Assembly: GCA_000151295.1 (NCBI GenBank)
Contig: GG745336.1
Coordinates: 560,286 to 602,608, forward strand
Source of the DNA: Allomyces macrogynus ATCC 38327
Lineage: Eukaryota; Blastocladiomycota; Blastocladiomycetes; Blastocladiales; Blastocladiaceae
Length of the DNA stretch: 42,323 bases
Reading direction: 5' to 3'
Shown: one piece after another, positions 10,308-19,370 of the stretch
Position numbering within the stretch: position 1 is the stretch's first letter
Layout: each line of letters starts with the position of its first letter
The notes under the pieces: generated by a model
Databases searched by the model: none
Told to the model about the DNA's origin: nothing
What the model saw: the letters and a program-made list of their open reading frames with translations, nothing else
Position numbers and translations under genes: made by a program

Positions 10308-11556
10308 TCACGGCTGCTGCCGCGCCAAAAGTGACCCGCGCATACAATCAGCGATGCTCAACATCAGCGCGCCCGGCGCCCGTGATGGTTTTGGGACGTC
10401 GGCATGCCTCAGCATGGATGCCGCGTCGGCCAGATGCATGAACCAGCGTGCCGCCTCCACGGCCGCGCCGTGTGCCTGGAACCCGTCGCGCAGCTCGGCA
10501 TGGATCACAGCGCCGTGCACGCGGAATACAACGCCGACGCGGTCTGCGAGCCGCTGTGTGACGCGCAACGCCTTAGCGTCCGACTCGGCGGGCTCGCTGG
10601 CAACCGGCAATGCGCCGTGGGTGGGCGCTATGAGCAATTCGGCGGCGGTGAGACCACGGAACGACTTGCGCGACAGGTCACGCATGACGGTCGGCGCGCA
10701 ACGCATCGACCACGAGCCGGAAAACGGGTCGACGCGATTGTACGGCAGCAGTCGCCAGCCGTGATCCGCGACCCACGTCACGACACGCAGAACTGTTTCG
10801 ATTTCGTCAATCGGCATAAAGTAGTTGAACGAGAAGCGCAGGGAGCCAGGCTTGAGAGAGTCAAGCTTGGCAGGAACTGGTGAGCAAGGACCAGTACTCC
10901 ATGATGCCCCCGATGCAGGAATGACTGCGCGCCGCCGGGTTCTGGCTCAGCAATGACTGTTAGGTTTCGACTTGCTCGGCGGTCAAGTTGAGGAGAGAAA
11001 TGCTTAACGGACAGCGCACCTGAAGGTGAAGGCAAAGGGGTCGGTGAGCATCTCAAAACTGTGAGATTCATGAATTATGGAGCGTACATGCACCCGCCGC
11101 GCGTCTGAATGCCGAAAAGGTCGTTGAGCACGGCCGACACGAAGTTGTAATGCAAGAACCGTGGCGGCGCGACTGCATCTGCACCAGGCGAGGCAGTCTG
11201 AATGCAGATACCGGAACGCGCTCGCCCTTGGTATTACCGATCACGCGAATGCTCGCGTGTGCCGTTAGCTTCACGAGCGCATGATTGGCGATGACATGCT
11301 CGCGCAACTTCATTTCCACAACCCCGACCAGTTCCTTGACGCAAAAGACAAGCCCGCATCGGATCGCCTCGACAATAGCGGGCGTGCTAGCCTCCTCACG
11401 CGCCTCGAGATCGTCTAAATACTCGCGTTCCATGCCTGTGACGAAATTGACCGAACCACCAGGCCGAGTTGGCCAATCGGGTCGAAATAGAGAGCTATGA
11501 GCGACCAGAGCACCGGGCGTGCCAGGACCTCAAAACAACTTGTGCGGCGAAAAAAA
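10308..11556 (-). pseudogene. Decayed, 5'-truncated copy of the class V aminotransferase
   Basis: Reading the minus strand from about 11556 recovers the sequence of the neighbouring gene from its active-site lysine onward: SPHK (11550-11539), then GPGTPGALVAHSSLFRPD, MEREYLDDLEAREEASTPAI, and after the intron position ISLLNLTAEQVET, SLRFSFNYF and VTWVADHGWRLLPY. It is broken by a TGA at 11532-11530, a frameshift near 11200, a TAA at 10962-10960 replacing a Tyr codon, and a further frameshift near 10870. The intron is retained (about 11085-11018, donor gtacgc), so the copy arose by DNA duplication, not by retrotransposition. The 5' half is missing; sequence left of the match and the N gap at 11847 show no homology. 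The C-terminal tail ends early relative to the intact gene. Confidence 0.85.
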
Positions 11557-11846
11557 AGAATCCACCGGAACGAGTTGCAGTGCAGGAGGGACAACCACAA
11601 ACACGCGTTCAGACACGCGGATCTGCAGCGCGAAATTGGACCGTGCATCGAGCTAGACTTCAGCGCCGCCCGATTTGGCAAAGCAGGAGCGTGTGCCGTT
11701 ATAGCACCCATGGGAGCGGGGAAATGGAGCCACCACGAAGTGTGGCGGCCACAAAATGCGCGAGCGCGACCCACGTGAACCGGTTGTAGGTCACATCGTG
11801 CGCATAGCTCGAGGAGAGGACCAGAACCAGCAGTGGGATGTAGACA

Positions 11847-11946
11847 NNNNNNNNNNNNNNNNNNNNNNNNNNNNNNNNNNNNNNNNNNNNNNNNNNNNNN
11901 NNNNNNNNNNNNNNNNNNNNNNNNNNNNNNNNNNNNNNNNNNNNNN
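11847..11946. other. Scaffold gap (100 N)
   Basis: Exactly 100 N bases, the conventional size for a gap of unknown length. The real distance, and any genes between the flanks, are unknown. It lies just outside the 5' truncation of the aminotransferase pseudogene. Confidence 0.99.
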
Positions 11947-12136
11947 CGCTTCAAGTGATGCAATGATCAAAACGTTCAAAGTGGCAAGTACAAGCTCGGG
12001 CGCGAGGTCTGCAAAACACCACGCAGTTTGCCACGTCGCAGTGGCCGACAAAAGTTCAGGCTGCATAGCAAAATCAACATCGATCGCAGCTGGCCCTGCA
12101 GCTGCAGCTGTGTCTGTAACGAAGCTGCATTCGGTA

Positions 12137-12248
12137 TTTTAGGCTGACTTGAGCCGCTGGGACTGCTGGAGCTGCTGGAGCTGCGTCTGGCAATTTAAGT
12201 CGACTTGAGCCGCTGGCTTGCTGGTATCATTCCGGTTGCTCCGTTAGC
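12137..12248. repeat. Tandem direct repeat, about 56-bp unit, two copies
   Basis: GACTTGAGCCGCTGG occurs at 12146-12160 and again at 12202-12216. The preceding bases also match (TTTA-G--GACTTGAG), giving a 56-bp period. The unit contains CTGCTGGAG-type triplet runs. It is a simple local duplication with no coding content recognised. Confidence 0.55.
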
Positions 12249-14427
12249 AACTTTGGCCGCCGCTGCTGTTGGGAATCTCAGCGGACAGCAGCCCCGATAA
12301 ACAGCGGCCGCAGCTGCGTGAAGGCGTGGGCATAGTGACCACTACAATGCAGAGTCTGGTCGGCTTGACAATCCCCTCTTATCACCCCTGGTCACACGAG
12401 CCAGGAGGCGGGAAAGCGTTTTATGGGCAAACTATGTGAATCACGAGAAGTTGACAGATACCTTCCAGATCCATTTGGGCGCAATCAACACATCTGCACA
12501 TGGCCATCAGGCCTGCATGGTGAGACTTTGTTCTGCTCTTGCTCAAGACAAATTTACGTTTGACAATCTCCCAACGCCATGGCCATCCGATCAGCCGAAA
12601 ATCGATTCATTGCAGTGACTCCATGTCAAGCGCGATGGTCAAAATGTTGCAGCTGTCAAAAATACCTCCCCTGACTGCAGTTCAAGTGATGTGCTCTGTT
12701 TGGGATGTCATAAAAGGCTGCTGATGTCAACAAGCGCAGCTAGCATTATTTAGTGTTGCAAGAAACGAAGACAAGAACGACAACATCCTTGACAATCCAT
12801 GACAATGGTAAAGCATGGTGCCCATTGTCATAGGCCCACAACTCCAAGTGGCAGAAACCAGCACAATAGACCAGGAAGGGGTCAGCAGTGACAGTCTTGA
12901 TGCGAATGGTTACAACTGGGCTATGCGCAATCAGACAGCAATCAAGACGTGAGTGGGGACGCCACCACAGACAAGGGGCCTGGACTTTAATCCAGCTCTG
13001 ATTCCAAAAAGTTCAAAAAGTTCAAAAGCTTTTCCACTCTGACTCTATTCATTTCTGCTTGCTGGACTTTTTCTGCTCCAGTTGTTATCACATAAAAGGC
13101 TGTCCCAACTGTTTTGTGTGAGTAATTGGTATGGTGATTATATCATTCTTCATCTACATCAAACAGGAGTTCAACTAGAAACAATGCTAGGCGTGCAGCG
13201 CCAGCACCAAGTGTTCAGATAGTGTGCACTGTTCCACTGATAGTTCTTTGTAGGTGAACATGTTGCTGTGATGCTCACAATCCACATTGATTTACTTGTC
13301 CATGGACGAGCTTGCTTGTGGCCAAGTATCCAGCACAGCCAAACATCAATGAACAGAGTTGAACTGTTCCTGAAAAACAGATCTGGTCATGGATGTTGGA
13401 TGGATGACTTAAGCTGAGCTGATGCAGTTGAGGAGAAGGGCAGCTTCTCACTACGTGTTTGCACAAACCATGATTACATGGACTTGAAGAGGCTTGAAGG
13501 GTATCATTGGTGAGCTGTGAATGTGGATGCACATCCATTCTTCGAGCGCCGACGTGTTAAGTCACGCTCCTGGCCCAAATCTGGTCAGCATTGAACCAAA
13601 CGTGTTGTCATTGCTTGCATCAGTTCTTTTCTCAGCAACAGACTGCCATAAAGGGTCATCATTCAAACAAAATGGCGTGCCAGAGCGGCGGCCAATACCC
13701 GGATCAGAATGCCAAAACCACAATCCTTCCTTTTGGTAAAAAAAATCAGAAAGTGGAAAAATAGATGTCCTGGTCGAGTTGTGCAGCTGGAACTGGCAGT
13801 GGCCAGCACTGATTCAAGCACCCAAAGTTTGATAGATAACCCAACCGCGTTCGGACCAGGATTCGAATCGACGCCTATTTCCAAGTCATACTCATCACAG
13901 ACGATCGCTCCATTTCACCTTGAACAACAGCGTGGTGACGTGGTCAGACCGAACGGGCTGTTTGGTAATGGTGTGACGTGGACTCTGTTGACCTTTCGTT
14001 TCGTCTCATCCGCACGCCACGCCTCTCCCGGTGCGACGCCTTCCTCTCGTTAAGGGAAAAACACTGGTATGTGTGTATGTATGTAGCACGACGTGGGCCG
14101 CGCCAGTGGCAAACTTCGTGGTTGAGGGCACAGCCAGAGATGCACCCACGGAAAACACGCAAAAGAAACACGAGCAAAAACTCAACAGGTACGCAAGAAG
14201 ATGAGCAAGAAAAAAAGCAAAAATGGGAGGGAAAGGGGGACCGGAAGCAGATGCGCGTGTGTCCAGTCACACAAAGGAGGGGAAAGAACCAAGCAAGGTA
14301 GCCACAGCAAGAATCAACAAGGCAACTTGAGCAGAAGGGTAATTTGAGTGGGTGGAGAGAAGAGCACGAACACGAGCCGCGACGCGACCGCAGTCGCGAA
14401 TTTATGACCCTCCGCCTCCACCACGAA

Positions 14428-15590
14428 TCACGAGCGCCGCGGACGCGCCGCGAGCCCGACAATGGGCCGCGACGCGTGCTGCACGCCCGCGCCATTCCCC
14501 GCCCCACCACCGACCGCGACAGTACTACGCGAAACGACCGGTGCCGACACAGCGACCCCGGCATCCCCAACCGTCTCCCACGTCTGCGGCGTTCCTGGCG
14601 GCAAATAAGCCCTCTCCCCCGCGCCAGCGACCGCCGACCTTGTCCCGACGCCACTCGTTTCCGGCACTCCACCCGCACGACGACCTGTGGACGAGGATCG
14701 GAACACGGCCGCCGTCAGCGGCGCATCAATACTCGGCGCGTCCATGGGCACGGTCGTCAAGTGCGCCGGCCCGTTCAGGAGCACGGGCACCGACCCGTCC
14801 ACGGGCGGGGACGCGTCGTGGAACCGGCGCCGGAACGACGGGCCGCGAGTCATTTAGTCGCCCGGCAAGGGCGTCGGCATGGAACTGCCAACCGACGAGT
14901 CGACGTCGTAGGGCGAGTCGGCGGTGACGGCCGAGAGCGGCGTGTCGAATACGACCACGGGCGCGTTATTGGGTGAGGCCACGACTGGGGTGGATGCGAG
15001 GAGGAGGATTGTTCGCGGTCGCGCGCCGCCACGAGTTGCTGTTCCCGCGCACGGACTTGCGCGGGGTCGGTCCGTCGGCCACGTGGACGGCGGAACCGGG
15101 GGACTCGTAGATGTTGTGCGGCGTCGGGCGTGTGAGGTTGGCGCGCAAGTGCGCGTAGGCCGACGACGGGAAGAGTTTGTCGGAGTCGCCAGCGCGCCGC
15201 TACCGCCAGCGGACGACGAAGAGGGCGAGGAGCGCGGCGACGAGGACGGCTGGGATCGCAATCGCGGCGATGCCCGCGGGTGACGTGCCCGTCGACGTGT
15301 CCGACGAGGATCGGGCGGCCGGGTCACGTCGACGGTGGTCGGGACGAGCGTGACGATGGGTACGTTGATGAGCAGTGTCGTGGACGTGACAATACCGTTG
15401 TTGCCCGTGATGGTCGTTTCGGCCAGAGACGCAGATTGTCATCTGGTGATGAGTTGCCCAGGGCGGCAACGGCAATGTGAGTTTCACTTCCACTAGGCTT
15501 GGTTCTGGAATAACATTCCATTTGCCAGCAAACTTCCTCTGACCTCAAACCTGACCTTGCCTGGCGGCGCCGCCTCCTTGAGAGATCAAC
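14428..15590 (-). pseudogene. Frame-broken single-pass membrane protein gene
   Basis: The minus strand shows coding-like segments in different frames in a sensible order. First comes an ectodomain-like stretch (PGKVRFEVRGSLLANGM, near 15560-15510), then TTITGNNGIVTSTTLLINVP (about 15415-15350), then Ser/Thr-rich sequence and a strong transmembrane helix (AGIAAIAIPAVLVAALLALF, about 15270-15210) followed by VVRWR. Next is a cytoplasmic-tail-like part (LFPSSAYAHLRANLTRPTPH; NAPVVVFDTPLSAVTADSP) and finally a Pro/Ser/Thr-rich tail ending at 14428. At least three frame changes and several stops separate these pieces. Codon third positions stay G/C-rich in each piece, so the breaks are recent or are assembly errors. 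The layout resembles a mucin-like surface protein. The family is not recognised and the 5' end is not defined. Confidence 0.5.
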
Positions 15591-16112
15591 CCAAGTTCTG
15601 GAACGGATTGCCGAGAGAAATGCGACGCAAGCGAGGTTGATATAGAGTCTGTTACACAAAGCGTCAGAGTACGAGCTGATGCGCAGCTGGTAGCTATCAG
15701 TAGCGGCGGTGCGGACGGGCATTGAAGAAGAGCTGGCGCTGAGAGCGAAGGTTTAGCAAAGCGATAGAAGGCACATCAGCGCTCATACTCACGGGGCAGA
15801 AACATGATCGTTGCTTGAGCAAACAACGTCGGAAGCAGAGACAAAACCGGGCGAGGCACGCTCAGATAAGCAACGAGGCATCACGCGGCAACACCGACGG
15901 CAGACACTGGATGCAGCGTCACCACATCTGCGCGATGCTGTTGGCCGTTCACCAATTGCAGCGCCGTTACTTCTGACCTTGGTCACGTGTGTGGCAGGAA
16001 GAAGGCATCCTTACGCGGTCAAACTGAACAATGAGGACCAACAGAAACACATGGACACCAAAAGAGGATCACGACAAGGGAATCTACATCAAACAGCACT
16101 AACAGCGCGCGA
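15591..16112. other. Intergenic region
   Basis: Lies between the broken membrane-protein gene and the 3' end of the mitochondrial coiled-coil gene. It may include 5' sequence of the former. Open frames here are short and uninformative, and I see no repeats or RNA genes. Confidence 0.4.
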
Positions 16113-16834
16113 CTATTGTTGCTTCTTGATGTCCTGCTCCGCGGCCCACACGCGCGTCTTCAGCTCGAGGTGCTCGATGGTGAGGTTGTCCTGGAATAGG
16201 GTATCGTTCCAAGATTCAGTTTCCGCGGATGCATCTAGAATGCATGAAGAAGCAACGACGGCACGGACCAGCGCCTTGAGCAACTCCTTGCGTGCCTTTT
16301 CTAGCTCGTCGCGCTTGGCGGCGTTATCCTTGAGGGCCTTGACCTCGGTCTCGAGCTTGTCAGCCTTCTTCAGGCTCGCGCGAATCTGGCAAGAGCAATG
16401 GAACCGCAGTCAGGACCGACAGTTTCGTTTGGAAACAATCAGCCATGCGTAGGGCAAGGAATGGGTGCGCACCGACTCGACGCTGCCGCCGAGCTGCTCG
16501 ACGTTGTTGAGAAGCGCGTTCGAGTAGACTTGGTAGTCATCGACGAGGTAGTAGTAGCCCGCAGTGCCGGCAAGCACGATCCCGAGCAGGAAACCAATGA
16601 CGCCGCTAGCGATGGGGTGGCCGGTCGTGATCAGCGCGTGCTCGTGACACACTTGCTGTTGCTGCGCGATGAGACAGCGGATGGGTACCCGCGGATGGCA
16701 CCGACGGGCTTCTTGGGCGGCGGAAGCGGCGTGTTGCGGAACGTCGCGGCCGCGGCGGGGGCCGCCTCGGCCGCAGCGGGGGCCGTAGTCGAGGCCGTGG
16801 TCAACAGGCGGCGGAACGCGGGCGTGCGGAACAT
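16113..16834 (-). CDS. Small mitochondrial inner-membrane coiled-coil protein
   Basis: Four exons on the minus strand, 16834-16689, 16605-16473, 16385-16269 and 16190-16113, encode 157 aa. The introns of 83, 87 and 78 nt have GT-AG ends and all phases agree; intron 1 has a good CTGAT branch site. Residues 1 to about 40 are an Arg/Ala/Thr-rich presequence (MFRTPAFRRLLTTASTTAP). Residues about 46-66 (AIRGGVIGFLLGIVLAGTAG) form one glycine-rich membrane helix followed by YYYLVDDYQVYSNALLNN. The remainder is a charged coiled coil (IRASLKKADKLETEVKALKD and onward) ending in AEQDIKKQQ. This layout is that of short fungal mitochondrial inner-membrane proteins of unknown role. The gene is divergent from the DEAD-box helicase, with only 209 bp between the chosen start codons. 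Function is not assigned. Confidence 0.75.
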
Positions 16835-17043
16835 GGCGGGCTGAGTGCAGCAAGTTGGTCCAAGTCGTGGTCGCGAAGCCACGAGTTGGTTAGTGTTGCT
16901 GATGCTGCTGGCCGGCAAAGTCGCGCACGAGCAACATGGACTGTCGAGCGTCACGTGCGAAATCGACCATCTTGGACATGGATTCTGATCAGCAACAGCA
17001 CCACGACCACAACGGTGTCCTCCAACCGCGTTCTTTGCTCAAG
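16835..17043. promoter_or_regulatory. Short shared promoter between two mitochondrial genes
   Basis: Only 209 bp separate the ATG of the minus-strand inner-membrane gene (16834) from the chosen ATG of the plus-strand helicase (17044). The spacer would hold both 5' UTRs and both core promoters. No clear TATA box is visible. If the helicase starts at its in-frame upstream ATG (16936), the spacer shrinks to about 100 bp. Confidence 0.45.
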
Positions 17044-19155
17044 ATGTGGCCAACAACCCGACAGCTCGCTGCACTCGCCCCGTCAACGACAAGGATAGCG
17101 GCCAGAGTGGTCACCGTGCCCCGGTTGCTTGCAGCTCATCCTCCCCTGATCACCTTGGCTGTATCGACCCGCTCGTATTCCTCGACACAATCGCCAAGAA
17201 AACCGCCGCGTCGCCATGATCCCGCACGTCGTCCACGCTCCACACGCTCCGAATCTTCTCCACCTGCCAAGCAAGTCCCGGTGAACGTGGCCAAGCACAT
17301 CAAGACGTGGTCGGACCTGGACCTTCCCGCCGCGCTCGAATCTGCGCTCGTCAACGACCTGCGGCTGGCTACCCCCACCGAAATCCAGCGCAAGGCCCTC
17401 CCGCGTCTTCTCCACCTCGGCGAGAACATGCTCGTGTCCGCTGAGACCGGATGCGGCAAGACGCTCTGCTATGTGCTGCCGATCCTGCACCACGTCCTGC
17501 GCGACCGCGACCAACTCCCGCGTGCAGGCACACCCTACGCACTGGTATTGGTCCCGACGGTCGACTTGGCACGGCAGGTCGCGGCGGTCGTGGCCTTGCT
17601 CGCACGCGCGATTCCAGATTTGAAGGTCGTGCCGACGACGGGCCTGCACGATACGCCGCGCGCTGATGCGACGGTGCTCATTACGACCCCTGCTGCCGCG
17701 GCGGCGGATACGCCAACCGTCTTGGGTGTGCGGCGGCGGTTTGAAGGAACCCGATTCGTTGTCGTGGACGAGGCCGATTTGCTCCTGAGCGCAGGTGCGG
17801 GTCGCGATACGACCCGGATCCTGCAGGCGCTCGGAGGCAAGGCTGATGACCGGCAGGTCGTACTCGTCGGCGCGACCGTTTGCGCGCGCACGTCCAAGTG
17901 GCCACTCGCCGCGGCTGCGAAACTCGTTCCGAACCTGCGTGCGGTGGCGTCATCGGCGCTGCACCGTACGCTCGCCGGGGTCACGGAAGAATTTGTCGCT
18001 GTCGACGACGAGGAGCAGCGCGCGACCGCTCTCGCGGGCCTGTTGCGGCACCTGCACTCGTCACCACCCGACGCGCCCGTCCCTTCGGCCACTGAACTTG
18101 CGAACCCCACTGACCCGACGGCCTCGCCCCCACCACCGCTGCCAAAAGGCATCACGCTCGTCTTCACGCAGCGCGCGGCCGACGTCCCGGACCTCGCCGC
18201 GCACCTGCAAACCGCCTTCTCCACCTGGCCAATCCACGCATTTACCCCTGCGCTCGGCACCGACGCGCGTGCCGCGACCTTGCACGCCCTGACGACCTCC
18301 CCCAACCCGTCGGCGATCGTCGTGACGACCGACGTTCTCGCACGCGGGATCGACCTGCCGCGCGTGACGCACGTCGTGCAGCACACGCTCGCGCGGGACG
18401 CGGCAACGTACCTGCACCGCGTGGGCCGGACCGCGCGCGGCGCGCAAACGACCGGCCGCGCCGTCGCGCTCTACGGCGTGGCCGAGGCGCCGCTCGCGAC
18501 GGCGCTGCGGCTCGCCGCGCAGGGTGACAAGGTCACACACCCGTACCAGGTCGTGCGTGAAATGCATCCGGATTGGGTGTTTGCTGAAGATCGGGTTAGG
18601 GCGTGGGACGAGGCAGCCAAGGCGGCCGCGGGAGTGGCCGATTTGGAGGAATTGGATGAGGACGCGTTTCGCGCGGCGACGAGGGCGCTGAACAGGATTC
18701 GCGAGGTCGAGACGTGGATGCCCGAGGTGGAAAAGGGGGAGGTGGAGGCAGCGGTGCGGGCGAAGGGGGACTTGTCCGCTGTGTTTTCGCGCACGCGCAG
18801 TTGGCGCGTCAAGTACCGCCGCACGCTGGCTGAGGTCATGGAGGATACGGGGTTCGCGGTCAAGGAGGACAATTCGGAGGGCAAGCGCATTGACCGCACC
18901 CGCGAACGAAGCGAGCGCGATCGTGGAGAACGCGTCGAGCGTGGCCATGGAGAACGCTTCGAGCGCGGCCATGGAGAGCGCTTTGGGCGCGACCGTGGAG
19001 AGCGCTTCGACCGCGCTCGGGAAGAGCGTTTTGGGCACGACCGTGGAGAGCGCTTTGAGCGCACTCGCGGTGAGCACCCTTCAAGTCACTTTGAGCGCGT
19101 GCGTGGCGAAGAGCGCCCGTCGAGTCGCTCATCCAAGTCCAGTTATCGGCGTTGA
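17044..19155 (+). CDS. Mitochondrial DEAD-box RNA helicase (Mrh4-like)
   Basis: An intronless frame of 703 aa from ATG 17044; an upstream in-frame ATG at 16936 would add 36 residues. I prefer 17044 because it begins a clean presequence (MWPTTRQLAALAPSTTRIAA, up to about STRSYSST). Helicase motifs are in order: Q-motif region with PTEIQRKALP (Gln115), motif I AETGCGKT (133-140), motif II DEAD (242-245), motif III GAT (276-278, in place of SAT), motif V VTTDVLARGID (427-437) and motif VI HRVGRTAR (458-465). These residues bind and hydrolyse ATP and grip RNA. In yeast, Mrh4 is a mitochondrial DEAD-box protein needed for large-ribosomal-subunit assembly; orthology is inferred from the presequence and motif set. 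The C-terminal tail carries Arg-rich 8-residue repeats. It is convergent with the malate dehydrogenase gene, 215 bp away. Confidence 0.82.
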   Translation: MWPTTRQLAALAPSTTRIAARVVTVPRLLAAHPPLITLAVSTRSYSSTQSPRKPPRRHDPARRPRSTRSESSPPAKQVPVNVAKHIKTWSDLDLPAALESALVNDLRLATPTEIQRKALPRLLHLGENMLVSAETGCGKTLCYVLPILHHVLRDRDQLPRAGTPYALVLVPTVDLARQVAAVVALLARAIPDLKVVPTTGLHDTPRADATVLITTPAAAAADTPTVLGVRRRFEGTRFVVVDEADLLLSAGAGRDTTRILQALGGKADDRQVVLVGATVCARTSKWPLAAAAKLVPNLRAVASSALHRTLAGVTEEFVAVDDEEQRATALAGLLRHLHSSPPDAPVPSATELANPTDPTASPPPPLPKGITLVFTQRAADVPDLAAHLQTAFSTWPIHAFTPALGTDARAATLHALTTSPNPSAIVVTTDVLARGIDLPRVTHVVQHTLARDAATYLHRVGRTARGAQTTGRAVALYGVAEAPLATALRLAAQGDKVTHPYQVVREMHPDWVFAEDRVRAWDEAAKAAAGVADLEELDEDAFRAATRALNRIREVETWMPEVEKGEVEAAVRAKGDLSAVFSRTRSWRVKYRRTLAEVMEDTGFAVKEDNSEGKRIDRTRERSERDRGERVERGHGERFERGHGERFGRDRGERFDRAREERFGHDRGERFERTRGEHPSSHFERVRGEERPSSRSSKSSYRR
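18925..19068 (+). repeat. 24-bp coding tandem repeat, six units (GERFERxR)
   Basis: Six consecutive 24-nt units encode GERVERGH, GERFERGH, GERFGRDR, GERFDRAR, EERFGHDR and GERFERTR, followed by a degenerate seventh (GEHP). They form the basic, probably disordered tail of the helicase. Arg/Gly-rich tails in RNA helicases usually add non-specific RNA binding. Units are similar in DNA as well as protein, so the array is young and may vary between strains. Confidence 0.85.
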
Positions 19156-19370
19156 TTGATAACTATGGGTCGCATTTCTGTTCATATAAAGCTGTACACG
19201 TCGCGGGCCCGCACCCGCTCTCAAACGAACACCTCACCCAAAAGGAGTCGGCCTCATTCCCGTCGGGCCATCATCACCCGATGCGAAAGAAAACGAAAGC
19301 AAAACAAAGTCGTGGGGTCGGCGACCGACGAGTGCACCTGGCAAACGTCGTCTCGACAGCTCAACACATC

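Larger units (their letters stand above)
11557..14427. other. Gene-poor, AT-richer region with scaffold gap
   Basis: Apart from the gap at 11847-11946 there is no convincing gene. From about 12320 to 13900 base composition is clearly more AT-rich than the rest of the window, with oligo-A/T runs, a tandem AAAAGTTC-like motif near 13005-13025 and two similar ATAAAAGGCTG motifs (about 12710 and 13094). Open frames are short and lack GC-rich third positions. It could be a decayed transposable element, but I found no terminal inverted repeats, transposase or reverse-transcriptase motifs by eye. Confidence 0.4.

Noticed and set aside
13856..13880. TTCGAATC resembling a tRNA B box
   Set aside because: The T-stem does not pair on either strand and there is no A box or acceptor stem. 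TTCGAA is a palindrome that occurs by chance.
13830..13884. Minus-strand GVDSNPGPN resembling a 2A ribosome-skipping peptide
   Set aside because: The canonical DxExNPGP is not met (Gly and Asp replace Asp and Glu), no upstream polyprotein or retroelement frame exists, and a stop lies shortly before it.
14344..14976. Plus-strand Arg-rich open frames
   Set aside because: They are antisense to the broken membrane-protein gene and show the Arg/Pro/His-rich composition typical of shadow frames.
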